A stretch of 17,888 nucleotides of DNA from Verrucomicrobiota bacterium (lineage in GTDB: Bacteria > Verrucomicrobiota > Verrucomicrobiia > Opitutales > Opitutaceae). The first letter of the stretch is position 1. The number at the start of each line of letters is the position of its first letter. The stretch lies in the NCBI GenBank assembly GCA_003694825.1, contig RFJS01000176.1:1-17888 (forward strand). The letters are read 5' to 3'. Shown here in pieces: positions 6,498 to 13,392 of the stretch. The notes beneath the pieces were generated by a model that ran no database searches, was not told the DNA's origin, and saw only the letters and a list, made by a program, of their open reading frames with translations. Both the position numbers and the translations under genes were made by a program.

Positions 6498-7423
6498 GAG
6501 TCGGCGGGAAGGACGGTCGGTGAGTCCTTTTGCTCAATACGCAGAGTGGCCGCGGGCGCCGGCGCGGGTTTGCCGCCGGTGTTGATGAGGCGAAGCGAAA
6601 GCAGCGCGGCCGCGAAGAGCGCGAGGCATGTCCAGGCGAGCGTTCCGCCCACCAGCCGCCGCGAGATCCGCAGCACGAAAGCCACGAGGTAGGCGAACCA
6701 GACGGCGGTGGCGGCAAGCAGTTTCGAGGCGGCGACGGAGGCCGGATCCCGATGGTAGAACACGCCGCCGACCACGAGCGCGAATGTCAGACCGGCCAGC
6801 CCCGTCGCGAGGATTCGGAAATTCATCTTCTCGAGGTCGACGAGTGAGGGAAGAAGAGAGAAGAGGCCGCGGAGACGTTTCTTTTTCAGGCTGTAGTTTT
6901 GCAGCAGAAACATAAGCGAGGTGATGGCCAGCGTGCCGAAGGCCCCATAGGAGAACAGGGCGAGCGTCGCATGAATTTCGATCCAGGGCTCGCCGCCGAA
7001 CACCGGCTCGACGCCCGGCGTGTCCCAGGAGGGGACGAGAAGCGATGCGATGCTGAGGATCACGGCCAGACCCGACGTGAAAAATCCGAGCATGCTCACG
7101 CGGAAGGTCGGTCCCACGATGACGTAGAGCACGGTGAAGGACCATACGACGAACTGCACGATCTCGAACTCGTTGCGCACCGGACATCCGCCGGCTTCAA
7201 GCCCGCGAAGGTAGAGGCCGATTGTCTGTGCGACGAGGCCCGAGAACACCAGGCCAAGCATGAGGCTGCGCGAGCGCACGTGGGCGCGGGCCATCGCCAC
7301 GGCCGAAGAAAGAAACGCCGCGAGATAGAGCGCGGCGGCGATCCAGAGCCAGCCATTTGTGCCGAGCAGGTCGATCATGATTTCGTCATCGGGAGCGCGA
7401 TTGTCGGCGGGTGCCTGAATCAC
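6494..7423 (-). CDS. HemX/CcsA-like cytochrome c assembly family membrane protein
   Basis: A 309-residue integral membrane protein with about eight hydrophobic helices, for example GWLWIAAALYLAAFLSSAVA, LMLGLVFSGLVAQTIGLYL, IVQFVVWSFTVLYVIVG, FFTSGLAVILSIASLLV and IHATLALFSYGAFGTLAI. It belongs to the CcsA/CcmC/HemX superfamily. The tryptophan-rich WWD haem-handling motif of true CcsA is not seen, and the position directly before hemA matches HemX of Bacillus, a protein thought to influence HemA amount. A His in WIEIHATLALFSYG is the most likely conserved haem-contacting residue. The start is taken as GTG 7423, which overlaps the rimO stop as GTGA; ATG 7378, 15 residues later and just before the first helix, is a fair alternative (294 residues). 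The HemX-like role is inferred from context, and a cytochrome c maturation role remains possible. Confidence 0.85.
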   Translation of the reverse strand: MIQAPADNRAPDDEIMIDLLGTNGWLWIAAALYLAAFLSSAVAMARAHVRSRSLMLGLVFSGLVAQTIGLYLRGLEAGGCPVRNEFEIVQFVVWSFTVLYVIVGPTFRVSMLGFFTSGLAVILSIASLLVPSWDTPGVEPVFGGEPWIEIHATLALFSYGAFGTLAITSLMFLLQNYSLKKKRLRGLFSLLPSLVDLEKMNFRILATGLAGLTFALVVGGVFYHRDPASVAASKLLAATAVWFAYLVAFVLRISRRLVGGTLAWTCLALFAAALLSLRLINTGGKPAPAPAATLRIEQKDSPTVLPADS

Positions 7424-8832
7424 TGGGCGATCTCGAGATCGCGAAAGTCTTCGAGGTCTTCGGGTTCGACGCCCGCGAGAAGGTCGTAGCCATGGGCACC
7501 GGTGATTTCCAGTTCCACGAATTCGCCGACCGGAAGCGTATCCGGGACGTAGATGCGGCCGTCGATGTCGGGCGCGTCGGCCTGACCGCGGGCGATGCCC
7601 GGCTCATCGACGAGCGCCCGCACCCGGCGGCCGACCATCGAGGCACTGATTTCCGCCGCAATGTCTCGCTGCAGCCGCATCGCTTCGTGCCAGCGGCGGG
7701 ATTTCACGGTGTCGGGCACCTGCCCGTCGAACTTCGCCGCGCGGGTGCCTTCTTCGCGGGAGTATTCGAAGACGCCGAGACGTTCGAAGCGAGTTTCCCG
7801 GATGAACTCGAGCAGCTCCTGATGGTCGTCTTCCGTCTCGCCGGGTGCGCCGACGATGAAGGTCGTGCGCAGGGCGATGTCGGGGATGCCGGCCCGAATC
7901 TCGGCGATGAGGTCGCGGATGTATTGCGAGGAGGTTTCGCGCCGCATCGAGGCCAGCATCCGGTCGGAAATGTGCTGCAGCGGCATGTCCACGTAGCGCG
8001 CCACCTTCTCGCAGGCGGCGATGGTTTCGATCAACTCGCTGCTCCAGTGGGCCGGATGCGTGTAGAGGATGCGTATCCAGAAGTCGCCCTCGATGGCGTT
8101 GAGTTCGCGCAGCAGGGCGGTCAGCGATTCGCCGCGGGAGGAGTCCACCGGGGTGCGTGGATTCGGGCGCTCTTCCCAACGGTCCATGCCGAAATAGGTC
8201 GTGTCCTGTGAGATGAGGTTGATCTCACGCACCCCCTCGGCCACGAGCTGGCGGGCTTCGCGGACGACCGATGCGATCGTGCGGCTGCGGTGGCGGCCGC
8301 GGATCTTCGGGATGATGCAGAAGCTGCAGGGATGGTTGCAGCCTTCGGCGATTTTCAGGTAGGCGAAGTGCCGGGGCGTCAGTCGGAAGCGAGGCGTATC
8401 GTAGTCCGGAATGTAGGTGGACTTTTCCGCCACGATTGTCTCGGGCGCAGGTGTCTTGCGCTGCTCGCGGGCATAGAGGTCGCGGATGACATCAGCGACG
8501 GTCGTCACCTGGTCGAGCCCGATGAAGGCATCGACTTCCGGAAGCGCCTCCGGCAGCTCGCTGGCGAAGCGCTGGGACATGCACCCGGCGACGATCAGCT
8601 TCTGCTCCCGGCGGCGCTTGCGCATGCCGCGCTCCTCGTGGGCTTCGAGGATGGTCTGGATGCTCTCCTCTTTGGCGGCGTTGAGGAAGGAGCAGGTGTT
8701 GACGATGACGACGTCCGCCGCGGCGGTATCGGCTGTCATCTGCATGCCGGCCTTCTGGAGGTGTCCGGCCATGATTTCCGAGTCCACGAGGTTTTTCGCG
8801 CACCCGAGCGAGATGAGGCCGACCTTGATCAT
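7420..8832 (-). CDS. rimO: Ribosomal protein S12 methylthiotransferase RimO
   Basis: RimO is a radical-SAM enzyme that adds a methylthio group to the conserved Asp of ribosomal protein uS12 (Asp88 in E. coli). The 470 residues show the UPF0004 domain with cluster-binding Cys11 (SLGCAKNLVDSE), Cys47 (NTCSFLNAAKEES) and Cys84 (VAGCMSQR). The radical-SAM motif is CNHPCSFC with Cys165, 169 and 172, and PKIRGRHRSR follows. A C-terminal TRAM domain from about 398 completes the family layout. SLGCAKNLVDSE and the PLQHISD segment favour RimO over MiaB. The ATG at 8832 has no clear Shine-Dalgarno site. An intrinsic terminator 18 bp upstream separates it from the small basic gene, so rimO must have its own promoter or depend on read-through. 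Its stop overlaps the hemX-like start as GTGA. Confidence 0.96.
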   Translation of the reverse strand: MIKVGLISLGCAKNLVDSEIMAGHLQKAGMQMTADTAAADVVIVNTCSFLNAAKEESIQTILEAHEERGMRKRRREQKLIVAGCMSQRFASELPEALPEVDAFIGLDQVTTVADVIRDLYAREQRKTPAPETIVAEKSTYIPDYDTPRFRLTPRHFAYLKIAEGCNHPCSFCIIPKIRGRHRSRTIASVVREARQLVAEGVREINLISQDTTYFGMDRWEERPNPRTPVDSSRGESLTALLRELNAIEGDFWIRILYTHPAHWSSELIETIAACEKVARYVDMPLQHISDRMLASMRRETSSQYIRDLIAEIRAGIPDIALRTTFIVGAPGETEDDHQELLEFIRETRFERLGVFEYSREEGTRAAKFDGQVPDTVKSRRWHEAMRLQRDIAAEISASMVGRRVRALVDEPGIARGQADAPDIDGRIYVPDTLPVGEFVELEITGAHGYDLLAGVEPEDLEDFRDLEIAQ

Positions 8833-8849
8833 CGTTTCATGTGGATACG

Positions 8850-8877
8850 AAAAACCGGCCGGGCGATCCCGGCTCGG
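8850..8877 (-). terminator. Intrinsic terminator of the small COX24-like gene, just upstream of rimO
   Basis: Read on the minus strand, CCG-A-GCCGGG, loop ATCG, then CCCGGC-CGG: a 9-bp GC stem with one bulged A, followed directly by TTTTT (A-run at 8850-8854 on the plus strand). This is a textbook Rho-independent terminator, 46 bp after the small gene's stop and 18 bp before the rimO ATG. It should end the small-gene transcript; partial read-through would make it an attenuator for rimO-hemX-hemA. Confidence 0.8.
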
Positions 8878-8923
8878 CCAATAGGAGGGGAGTGGTTGCA
8901 GCGCGAAGCCTGCCGGCCCGAGG

Positions 8924-9016
8924 TTACTTCTTGCTGGCGCGGGCGGCTTCCTTCTTGCGCTTGATGTAGCGCTTGCGGCGGGCTCGTTTGAGAACTTTGC
9001 GGTGTTGCTGGCTCAT
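8924..9016 (-). CDS. COX24/AURKAIP1-like small basic protein (mS38/bS22-like candidate ribosomal protein)
   Basis: A 30-residue protein; ATG at 9014-9016, TAA at 8924-8926. It begins MSQQHRKVLKRARRKRY and is almost entirely Lys, Arg and Ala, with 16 Lys or Arg by my count and no acidic residue except one Glu. The pattern M-S-x(2,3)-H-R-K-x-L-x-R-x-R matches the C-terminal COX24/AURKAIP1 (mitochondrial ribosomal mS38) motif and the mycobacterial ribosomal protein bS22. I remember annotated AURKAIP1/COX24-domain proteins of this size in Verrucomicrobiota. Its own intrinsic terminator ends the transcript before rimO, which modifies another small-subunit protein. It is divergent from the LacI-family gene with a 155-bp gap. 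No Shine-Dalgarno site is seen (ACCAACCACCACT before the ATG). A ribosomal role is inference from similarity and composition. Confidence 0.85.
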   Translation of the reverse strand: MSQQHRKVLKRARRKRYIKRKKEAARASKK

Positions 9017-9129
9017 AGTGGTGGTTGGTGTTGTGAGAGAGAAAACCGGTAGGTTGGCGAGAGAAGGGAGGCGGCGTCAAGTGCATGATTCAGGCGGGCT
9101 TTGCGCCCGGCGAAGGCGGGCGGGAAACA

Positions 9130-9145
9130 AAAACGCTGGCGTTTT
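9130..9145. promoter_or_regulatory. Inverted repeat next to the lacI-family operator candidate
   Basis: AAAACGC-TG-GCGTTTT is a perfect 7-bp inverted repeat with a 2-bp centre. It directly abuts the 14-bp palindrome at 9146-9159, upstream of the regulator start at 9172. The very short centre fits a protein-binding dyad better than an RNA hairpin. It may be a second half of a double operator or a site for another regulator. Confidence 0.45.
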
Positions 9146-9159
9146 CCAACACGTGTTGG
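9146..9159. promoter_or_regulatory. Candidate operator of the LacI-family regulator
   Basis: CCAACACGTGTTGG is a perfect 14-bp palindrome with a central CG, the form expected for LacI-family operators, whose hinge helices insert at a central CpG. It ends 12 bp before the regulator's GTG at 9172, an ideal place for autorepression. I saw no second copy ahead of the dehydrogenase genes at 10286. Confidence 0.6.
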
Positions 9160-9171
9160 TATTTCCGCGGC

Positions 9172-10218
9172 GTGCCTGAAAAAAAGTCCTCCGCCCCGAT
9201 CGTTTCGACCTCTGCGCTGGCCCGGCATCTGGGTTTGTCGCGTTGGACGATCTCGCGGGTTCTCAACGGGCACCCGGAGGTCAAGCCGGAGACGACGCGC
9301 CGCGTGCTGGCGGCGATGAAGGAGCTCGGCTTCGTCCCCAATCCGCATGGGCGGGCGCTGCGAGGCGCGCGGACGGGAATCGTCGGCGTGTGTTTTCAGG
9401 CCATCGGCTCGCCGATCGTGGCGCGCAAGATTGCCGTCCTGCAGCGGGTGCTCCGCAAGGCCGGACAGCGCGCCCTCTTCGAAGTCACGGACGGCAATCC
9501 CCGGCTCGAGCTGGAGGTGGTGCGGAACTTCGTGGCCATGAAGGTGGACAGCCTCGTGCTCGTTGGCGGGCTCACGCAGGAGAATGGTCCGGCGATCGAG
9601 GCGATGCTCGCGCAGCGAAGCATCCCGACGGTTTTGGTGGATCCTATGAATGAATCGAGCCTGCCGTCTGTGGCGCTCAATCGGGGCAACGGCATCGCCA
9701 TGGCGATCCGGCACCTGCTCGATCTCGGGCACCGGCGCTTTGCCCTGTTCGGGATCGACGAACGCGTGGCCTACGGGCGCAACCGCTGGGTGGGCATTCG
9801 CGAGGTGGCCGAAGAGCGGGGACTGGCGATCGACGAGACATTTGTGACCCTCTCCGAGGAAAACCCGCCGGCGCTCGATTTCGGCTACGGCCGCCGGCTG
9901 GCGGAGCGGTTCGTCGCGTTTCCCGAACGCCCGACCGCGGTGCTCGCTCTCAACGACCAGGTGGCGGTGGGGGCCATGGCTTTTCTGCAGGAGCGGGGCA
10001 TTCCGGTTCCCGGGGAGGTTTCGCTCGTCGGTTTCGACAACCTCGACGTCGCCGCGCACGTCAATCCGCGTCTCACCACGATCGATCAGGATGTCGACCT
10101 GCTCATGCAGCATGCAGTCGATCTGCTCGAGGGCCAGTCCGACGCCGACGCGCCCCGGCATGTGCTCGTGGAGCCGATCTTCGTCCCGGGCCGCACCACG
10201 GGACCGGCACCGGCCTGA
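9172..10218 (+). CDS. LacI-family transcriptional regulator
   Basis: A 348-residue LacI/GalR-type repressor. The N-terminal helix-turn-helix is STSALARHLGLSRWTISRVL (12-31), followed by NGHPEVKPETTRRVL and the hinge FVPNPHGRALRGARTGIVGV. The rest is a periplasmic-binding-protein-like effector domain with DSLVLVGG, GHRRFALFG, PTAVLALNDQVAVGAM and PGEVSLVGFDNLD. The GTG at 9172 is chosen because the 29 residues that an upstream ATG at 9085 would add do not belong to the family, and the palindromic operator candidate would then lie inside the gene. No clear ribosome-binding site precedes it. The three oxidoreductase genes follow on the same strand after 67 bp, so it most likely controls them in response to a sugar, sugar acid or hydroxyacid. 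The effector cannot be read from the sequence. Confidence 0.92.
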   Translation: MPEKKSSAPIVSTSALARHLGLSRWTISRVLNGHPEVKPETTRRVLAAMKELGFVPNPHGRALRGARTGIVGVCFQAIGSPIVARKIAVLQRVLRKAGQRALFEVTDGNPRLELEVVRNFVAMKVDSLVLVGGLTQENGPAIEAMLAQRSIPTVLVDPMNESSLPSVALNRGNGIAMAIRHLLDLGHRRFALFGIDERVAYGRNRWVGIREVAEERGLAIDETFVTLSEENPPALDFGYGRRLAERFVAFPERPTAVLALNDQVAVGAMAFLQERGIPVPGEVSLVGFDNLDVAAHVNPRLTTIDQDVDLLMQHAVDLLEGQSDADAPRHVLVEPIFVPGRTTGPAPA

Positions 10219-10285
10219 TGGCCGCGGCGCCGCCTGCCGGGCCCCATCGTATTTCCCATACCCAACCCAACCTGACAAATACCCA

Positions 10286-11266
10286 ATGAAAAGAGTCCTC
10301 CTGACGACAACGTCCTTTCAGGATACGCCCGGCCAGCATCATGAGCTGTTGGCGGAGACCGGCTGGGAGATCGTGCGCGAGCGCGGTCCCCTCTCGGAGG
10401 CGCGCATGCTCGAGCTCGTCGGCGATTTCGACGCGTTTATCTGTGGCGACGACGCCATCACGCGAGCCGTCCTGGAAAAGGCGCGCCCGCGCCTGAAAAT
10501 CATCAGCAAATACGGGATCGGCGTGGACAAGATCGACGTCGCCGCAGCGACGGAGCTGGGCATTCCCGTGCTCTTCACTCCGGGGGTCAATCACACCACC
10601 GTCGCCGAGCACGCCTTTCTTCTGCTGCTGGCCTTGCAGAAAAACTTCGTAGCCGCGGTCGATGCGACCCGCCGCGGTGAGTGGAAGCGCAAGACCGGCC
10701 ACGAACTCTGGGGCAAGACCATCGGCATCATCGGCCTCGGCCGCATCGGCAAGGAAGTGGCGATTCGGGCCCGCGCATTCGGCATGGAGGTCATCGCCTA
10801 CGACGTCTACTGGGACGCCGACTTCGCCGCCGGGCACGCGGTCAGGCGGGCGGACACGCTCGACGAACTCTACGCGGCCAGCGACTACATCTCGCTGCAC
10901 ACCAATCTCACGCCGGAGACCCATCACCTCATCAATGCCGATTCGATCGCGAAAATGAAACCGGGGGTGGTCGTCATCAACTGCGCCCGTGGCGAAATCG
11001 TCGATACATCGGCGATGGTCGACGCGCTCAAGAGCGGGCGGGTCGGCGGCTATGGCGCCGACGTGCTCGATGTCGAGCCGCCCCCGGCCGATCACCCGCT
11101 GCTCAACGCGCCGAACTGCGTCGTCACCCCGCACGTCGGCTCCCGCACTTACGAGAGTGTCGTGCGTCAGGCGACGACGGCGGTGAAAAACCTCATCCTG
11201 GCCATGAAGGGCGAAAAACCGATCGCCCAGGTCAACCCGGAGGTGCCGATTCCGCCTGCCTCGTGA
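10286..11266 (+). CDS. D-2-hydroxyacid dehydrogenase, phosphoglycerate dehydrogenase-like
   Basis: A 326-residue NAD-dependent D-isomer-specific 2-hydroxyacid dehydrogenase. The Rossmann loop is GLGRIG (150-155), and Asp173 after the second strand (VIAYD) points to NAD rather than NADP. The catalytic triad is Arg235 in NCARGEIVD, Glu264 in DVLDVEP and His283 in VTPHVGSRTYE. The chain stops after the catalytic domain, so the ACT regulatory domain of long biosynthetic SerA enzymes is missing. With the catabolic-looking neighbours this argues for oxidation or reduction of some D-2-hydroxyacid rather than serine synthesis. The ATG at 10286 is chosen over the open upstream frame, which only reads through the end of the LacI gene. 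No Shine-Dalgarno site is seen. The Ldh2-family gene follows after 47 bp. Confidence 0.93.
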   Translation: MKRVLLTTTSFQDTPGQHHELLAETGWEIVRERGPLSEARMLELVGDFDAFICGDDAITRAVLEKARPRLKIISKYGIGVDKIDVAAATELGIPVLFTPGVNHTTVAEHAFLLLLALQKNFVAAVDATRRGEWKRKTGHELWGKTIGIIGLGRIGKEVAIRARAFGMEVIAYDVYWDADFAAGHAVRRADTLDELYAASDYISLHTNLTPETHHLINADSIAKMKPGVVVINCARGEIVDTSAMVDALKSGRVGGYGADVLDVEPPPADHPLLNAPNCVVTPHVGSRTYESVVRQATTAVKNLILAMKGEKPIAQVNPEVPIPPAS

Positions 11267-11313
11267 GGCGGGTGCGAACACCAGTCACCACCATCGAAAA
11301 CAAAGGATCCCAC

Positions 11314-12408
11314 ATGTCCACTTCATGGTTTGTCGTGCCCGAGGATCAGCACAATGAGCTGGTCCGCAAGGCGTATCAACATCGCGGTTACCACGAGGAC
11401 GAGGCGGCGGAGGCGGCGCGCTTCTGCGCCGAGGCGGCGCGCCACGGCATCCGCACGCACAACGCCCTCAAGGCGCTCCACCTCGACCACCTCTTCGGCA
11501 GCGGCGCCGGGGGCTGCGTCCCGGGCGCTGAGATCGAAGAGGTTCCGTCGCGCTTCAAGGGAGCGCGTGTCTGGAATGCCAACCGCAAGCTCGGCCAGTC
11601 CGTGGCCTACCGGGCGATGGACGCGGCGATCGAGCTGGCCGACGAATACGGTGTCGGCATCGTGTCGGTCGACAACGCCTTTCACTACCTCTGGGGCGGA
11701 GGGTATGTGCTCGATGCGGCGCGGCGTGGATACATCGCCTACACCAACTGCACGGCGGCTCTGGCCGAGGTCGTGCCGTTTGGCGGCCGCACGCCGACGC
11801 TCGGCACCAACCCGCACAGCTGGGGGTTCCCGACCGTCGAGGCGGTGGGCTTCCCCATCGTCGTGGACTGGGCGACGTCCGTCGTGGCGATGGGGCGCGT
11901 GCAGCAATTCCGGCGGGAGGGGCTCGAGCTGCCGCCGAACGCCGCCGTCGACGCGGAGGGCAACCCGACAACTGACCCGAACAAAGCCGTGGCCCTGCTC
12001 CCCTTTGGCGCCCACAAGGGCTACGGACTCAGCCTGATCAACGAAATCGTGGCGGCCTTCATCGGTGGCTCCCTCCCAACCCTGCGCAGCCGTTGGGCGG
12101 AGGACGGGGAAAAGCACACGCCGTGCTTCTTCTTCCAGGTCATTCACCCGGAGGCCATGAGCAGCGGCGCCTTTGCGAAGGGGCGCAGCCAGGCCGAGAA
12201 TGTCCGGGCGGTGATCGAGGATATCCTCGGACACGGAAATGAGAAGTGCATGCTCCCCGGGCAGATCGAGGCCGAGTTCGCCAAGAAGACGGAAGCGGCC
12301 GGGGGCCTGCTCTTTACCGAAGCCGAGCTGAAAGGCTTCGATGAGATCGCCGATGAATGCGGCGAGCCGCGCTGGGATCATGGCGCGTTTGCCCGCTACG
12401 AAGGCTGA
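11314..12408 (+). CDS. Ldh2-family (malate/L-lactate/sulfolactate-type) NAD(P)-dependent dehydrogenase
   Basis: A 364-residue member of the Ldh2 (malate/L-sulfolactate/ureidoglycolate/2,3-diketo-L-gulonate reductase) family, which has a non-Rossmann NAD(P) fold. His49 in GIRTHN takes the place of the catalytic His in the usual DSHG segment, so the flanking Asp-Ser and Gly have changed. Other family signatures are HYLWGGGYV (124-132), [11 protein letters not shown] (164-174), [10 protein letters not shown] (185-194) and HKGYGLSL (234-241). The members act on L- or S-2-hydroxyacids, the stereochemical opposite of the enzyme encoded just upstream. AAAGGATCCCAC before the ATG provides a good AGGA ribosome-binding site and fixes the start at 11314. 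The SDR gene follows after 20 bp, so the three genes form an operon. The exact substrate cannot be told. Confidence 0.92.
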   Translation: MSTSWFVVPEDQHNELVRKAYQHRGYHEDEAAEAARFCAEAARHGIRTHNALKALHLDHLFGSGAGGCVPGAEIEEVPSRFKGARVWNANRKLGQSVAYRAMDAAIELADEYGVGIVSVDNAFHYLWGGGYVLDAARRGYIAYTNCTAALAEVVPFGGRTPTLGTNPHSWGFPTVEAVGFPIVVDWATSVVAMGRVQQFRREGLELPPNAAVDAEGNPTTDPNKAVALLPFGAHKGYGLSLINEIVAAFIGGSLPTLRSRWAEDGEKHTPCFFFQVIHPEAMSSGAFAKGRSQAENVRAVIEDILGHGNEKCMLPGQIEAEFAKKTEAAGGLLFTEAELKGFDEIADECGEPRWDHGAFARYEG

Positions 12409-12428
12409 CACGACGGGAGAAGAAAAAC

Positions 12429-13217
12429 ATGAATACACAGGAATATCTCAATTCGTTGTTCTCGCTCAGCGGCAATGTGGCCGTGGTCATCGGCGGGACG
12501 GGCGAGCTGTGCGGCGCCATGGCTGAAGGGCTGGCGCAGGCCGGGGCGGAGGTCGTCCTCGTCGGGCGCAGCGAGGAAAAGGCGGCCGCGCGCCTTGCCC
12601 GGATCGAGGCCGCGGGCGGCCGGGCCTGGTTTGCGGCCGCGGACGTCACCGCCCGCTCGAACCTCGAGAAACTGCTCGGCGAAGTGCTCCAGCGCTCCGG
12701 GCGCGTCGACATCGTCGTCAATGGCGCCGGCGTGAATTCGCCGACACCGTTTTTCGATATCCCGGAGGAGGAGATCGACCGCATCCTGCAGGTCAACCTC
12801 AAGTCGGTCATCTTCGCCTGCCAGGTGTTCGGGCGCCATCTCGTGGAGAAGGGGGAGGGCGGTTCGATCATCAACATCGGCTCGATGTCGGGGATCACGC
12901 CGCTTTCCCGGGTTTTCACGTATTCGCTTTCCAAGGCCGCGGTGCACAACCTCAGCAAAAATCTCGCGCGCGAATGGGCGCCGCACCGCGTGCGGGTGAA
13001 CACGATCGTGCCGGGCTTTTTTCCGGCGGAGCAAAACCGCAAGGTGCTCACGGAGGACCGGGTGGCGGCCATCATGGGCCACACGCCGATGAAGCGCTTC
13101 GGCGAGGCCCACGAGCTGATCGGGGCGACCCTGCTGCTGGCGAGCGAGAAGGCCGGCTCGTTCATCACGGGCGAGGAGCTTGTCGTCGACGGCGGCTTCA
13201 TCTCGATGGCCATCTGA
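12429..13217 (+). CDS. SDR-family oxidoreductase resembling SDR-type D-mannonate oxidoreductase
   Basis: A 262-residue classical short-chain dehydrogenase. The cofactor loop is GGTGELCG (22-29), followed by DV at 72-73, NGAG (98-101), the catalytic Ser152, and Tyr165 and Lys169 in YSLSK. The C-terminal segment [16 protein letters not shown]...[11 protein letters not shown], ending VDGGF, is close to what I remember of the SDR-type fructuronate/mannonate oxidoreductases (Bacillus YjmF/UxuB type), which have PGFF..EQN and TPM.RFG. That would suit a LacI-controlled sugar-acid pathway, but uxaC, uxuA or kdgK are not in the window, so the substrate stays open. GGGAG lies 9-10 nt before ATG 12429. 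It is the last gene of the operon and converges on the Ton operon. Confidence 0.9.
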   Translation: MNTQEYLNSLFSLSGNVAVVIGGTGELCGAMAEGLAQAGAEVVLVGRSEEKAAARLARIEAAGGRAWFAAADVTARSNLEKLLGEVLQRSGRVDIVVNGAGVNSPTPFFDIPEEEIDRILQVNLKSVIFACQVFGRHLVEKGEGGSIINIGSMSGITPLSRVFTYSLSKAAVHNLSKNLAREWAPHRVRVNTIVPGFFPAEQNRKVLTEDRVAAIMGHTPMKRFGEAHELIGATLLLASEKAGSFITGEELVVDGGFISMAI

Positions 13218-13242
13218 TTCCTCGGTTTGTCGCGCCGGGTGA

Positions 13243-13265
13243 AGAGGCCGGTTTGACCGGTCTCT
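13243..13265. terminator. Hairpin between convergent operons
   Basis: AGAGGCCGGT at 13243-13252 pairs with ACCGGTCTCT at 13256-13265 (10 bp with one G-U) around a 3-nt loop. It starts 26 bp after the SDR stop. No T-run follows on either strand, so it is not classical. Two more GC-rich stems (around 13288-13304 and 13330-13350) fill the 175-bp gap before the TPR gene's stop. The gap otherwise holds no gene. Confidence 0.4.
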
Positions 13266-13392
13266 CCCGGACGCGGCCGGCGTTGCCCGCGAGACGCGGG
13301 GCGGAACAGGCCCGGACGCCTCGCGGGCGCCTTGCCCGGCGGGGCAAAGGCGCATCGTCCGCCGAAGGCCTCGAGTCGGCAGAAGACCGGCG

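Noticed and set aside
5757..6692. 311-residue plus-strand open frame opposite hemA
   Set aside because: It lies antisense to an unmistakable hemA and has no domain signal.
8829..8840. Three-codon leader ATG-AAA-CGA-TGA overlapping the rimO ATG
   Set aside because: It could be a coupling leader, but so short a frame arises often by chance and has no ribosome-binding site.
9051..9080. TTGACG on the minus strand (9080-9075) as a -35 box for the small basic gene
   Set aside because: No acceptable -10 element lies 16-18 bp downstream (CAACCT or similar), so I do not call a promoter.
9013..10278. 421-residue minus-strand open frame opposite the LacI-family gene
   Set aside because: Shadow of the regulator; Arg/His/Pro-rich and it would also cover the small basic gene's start region.
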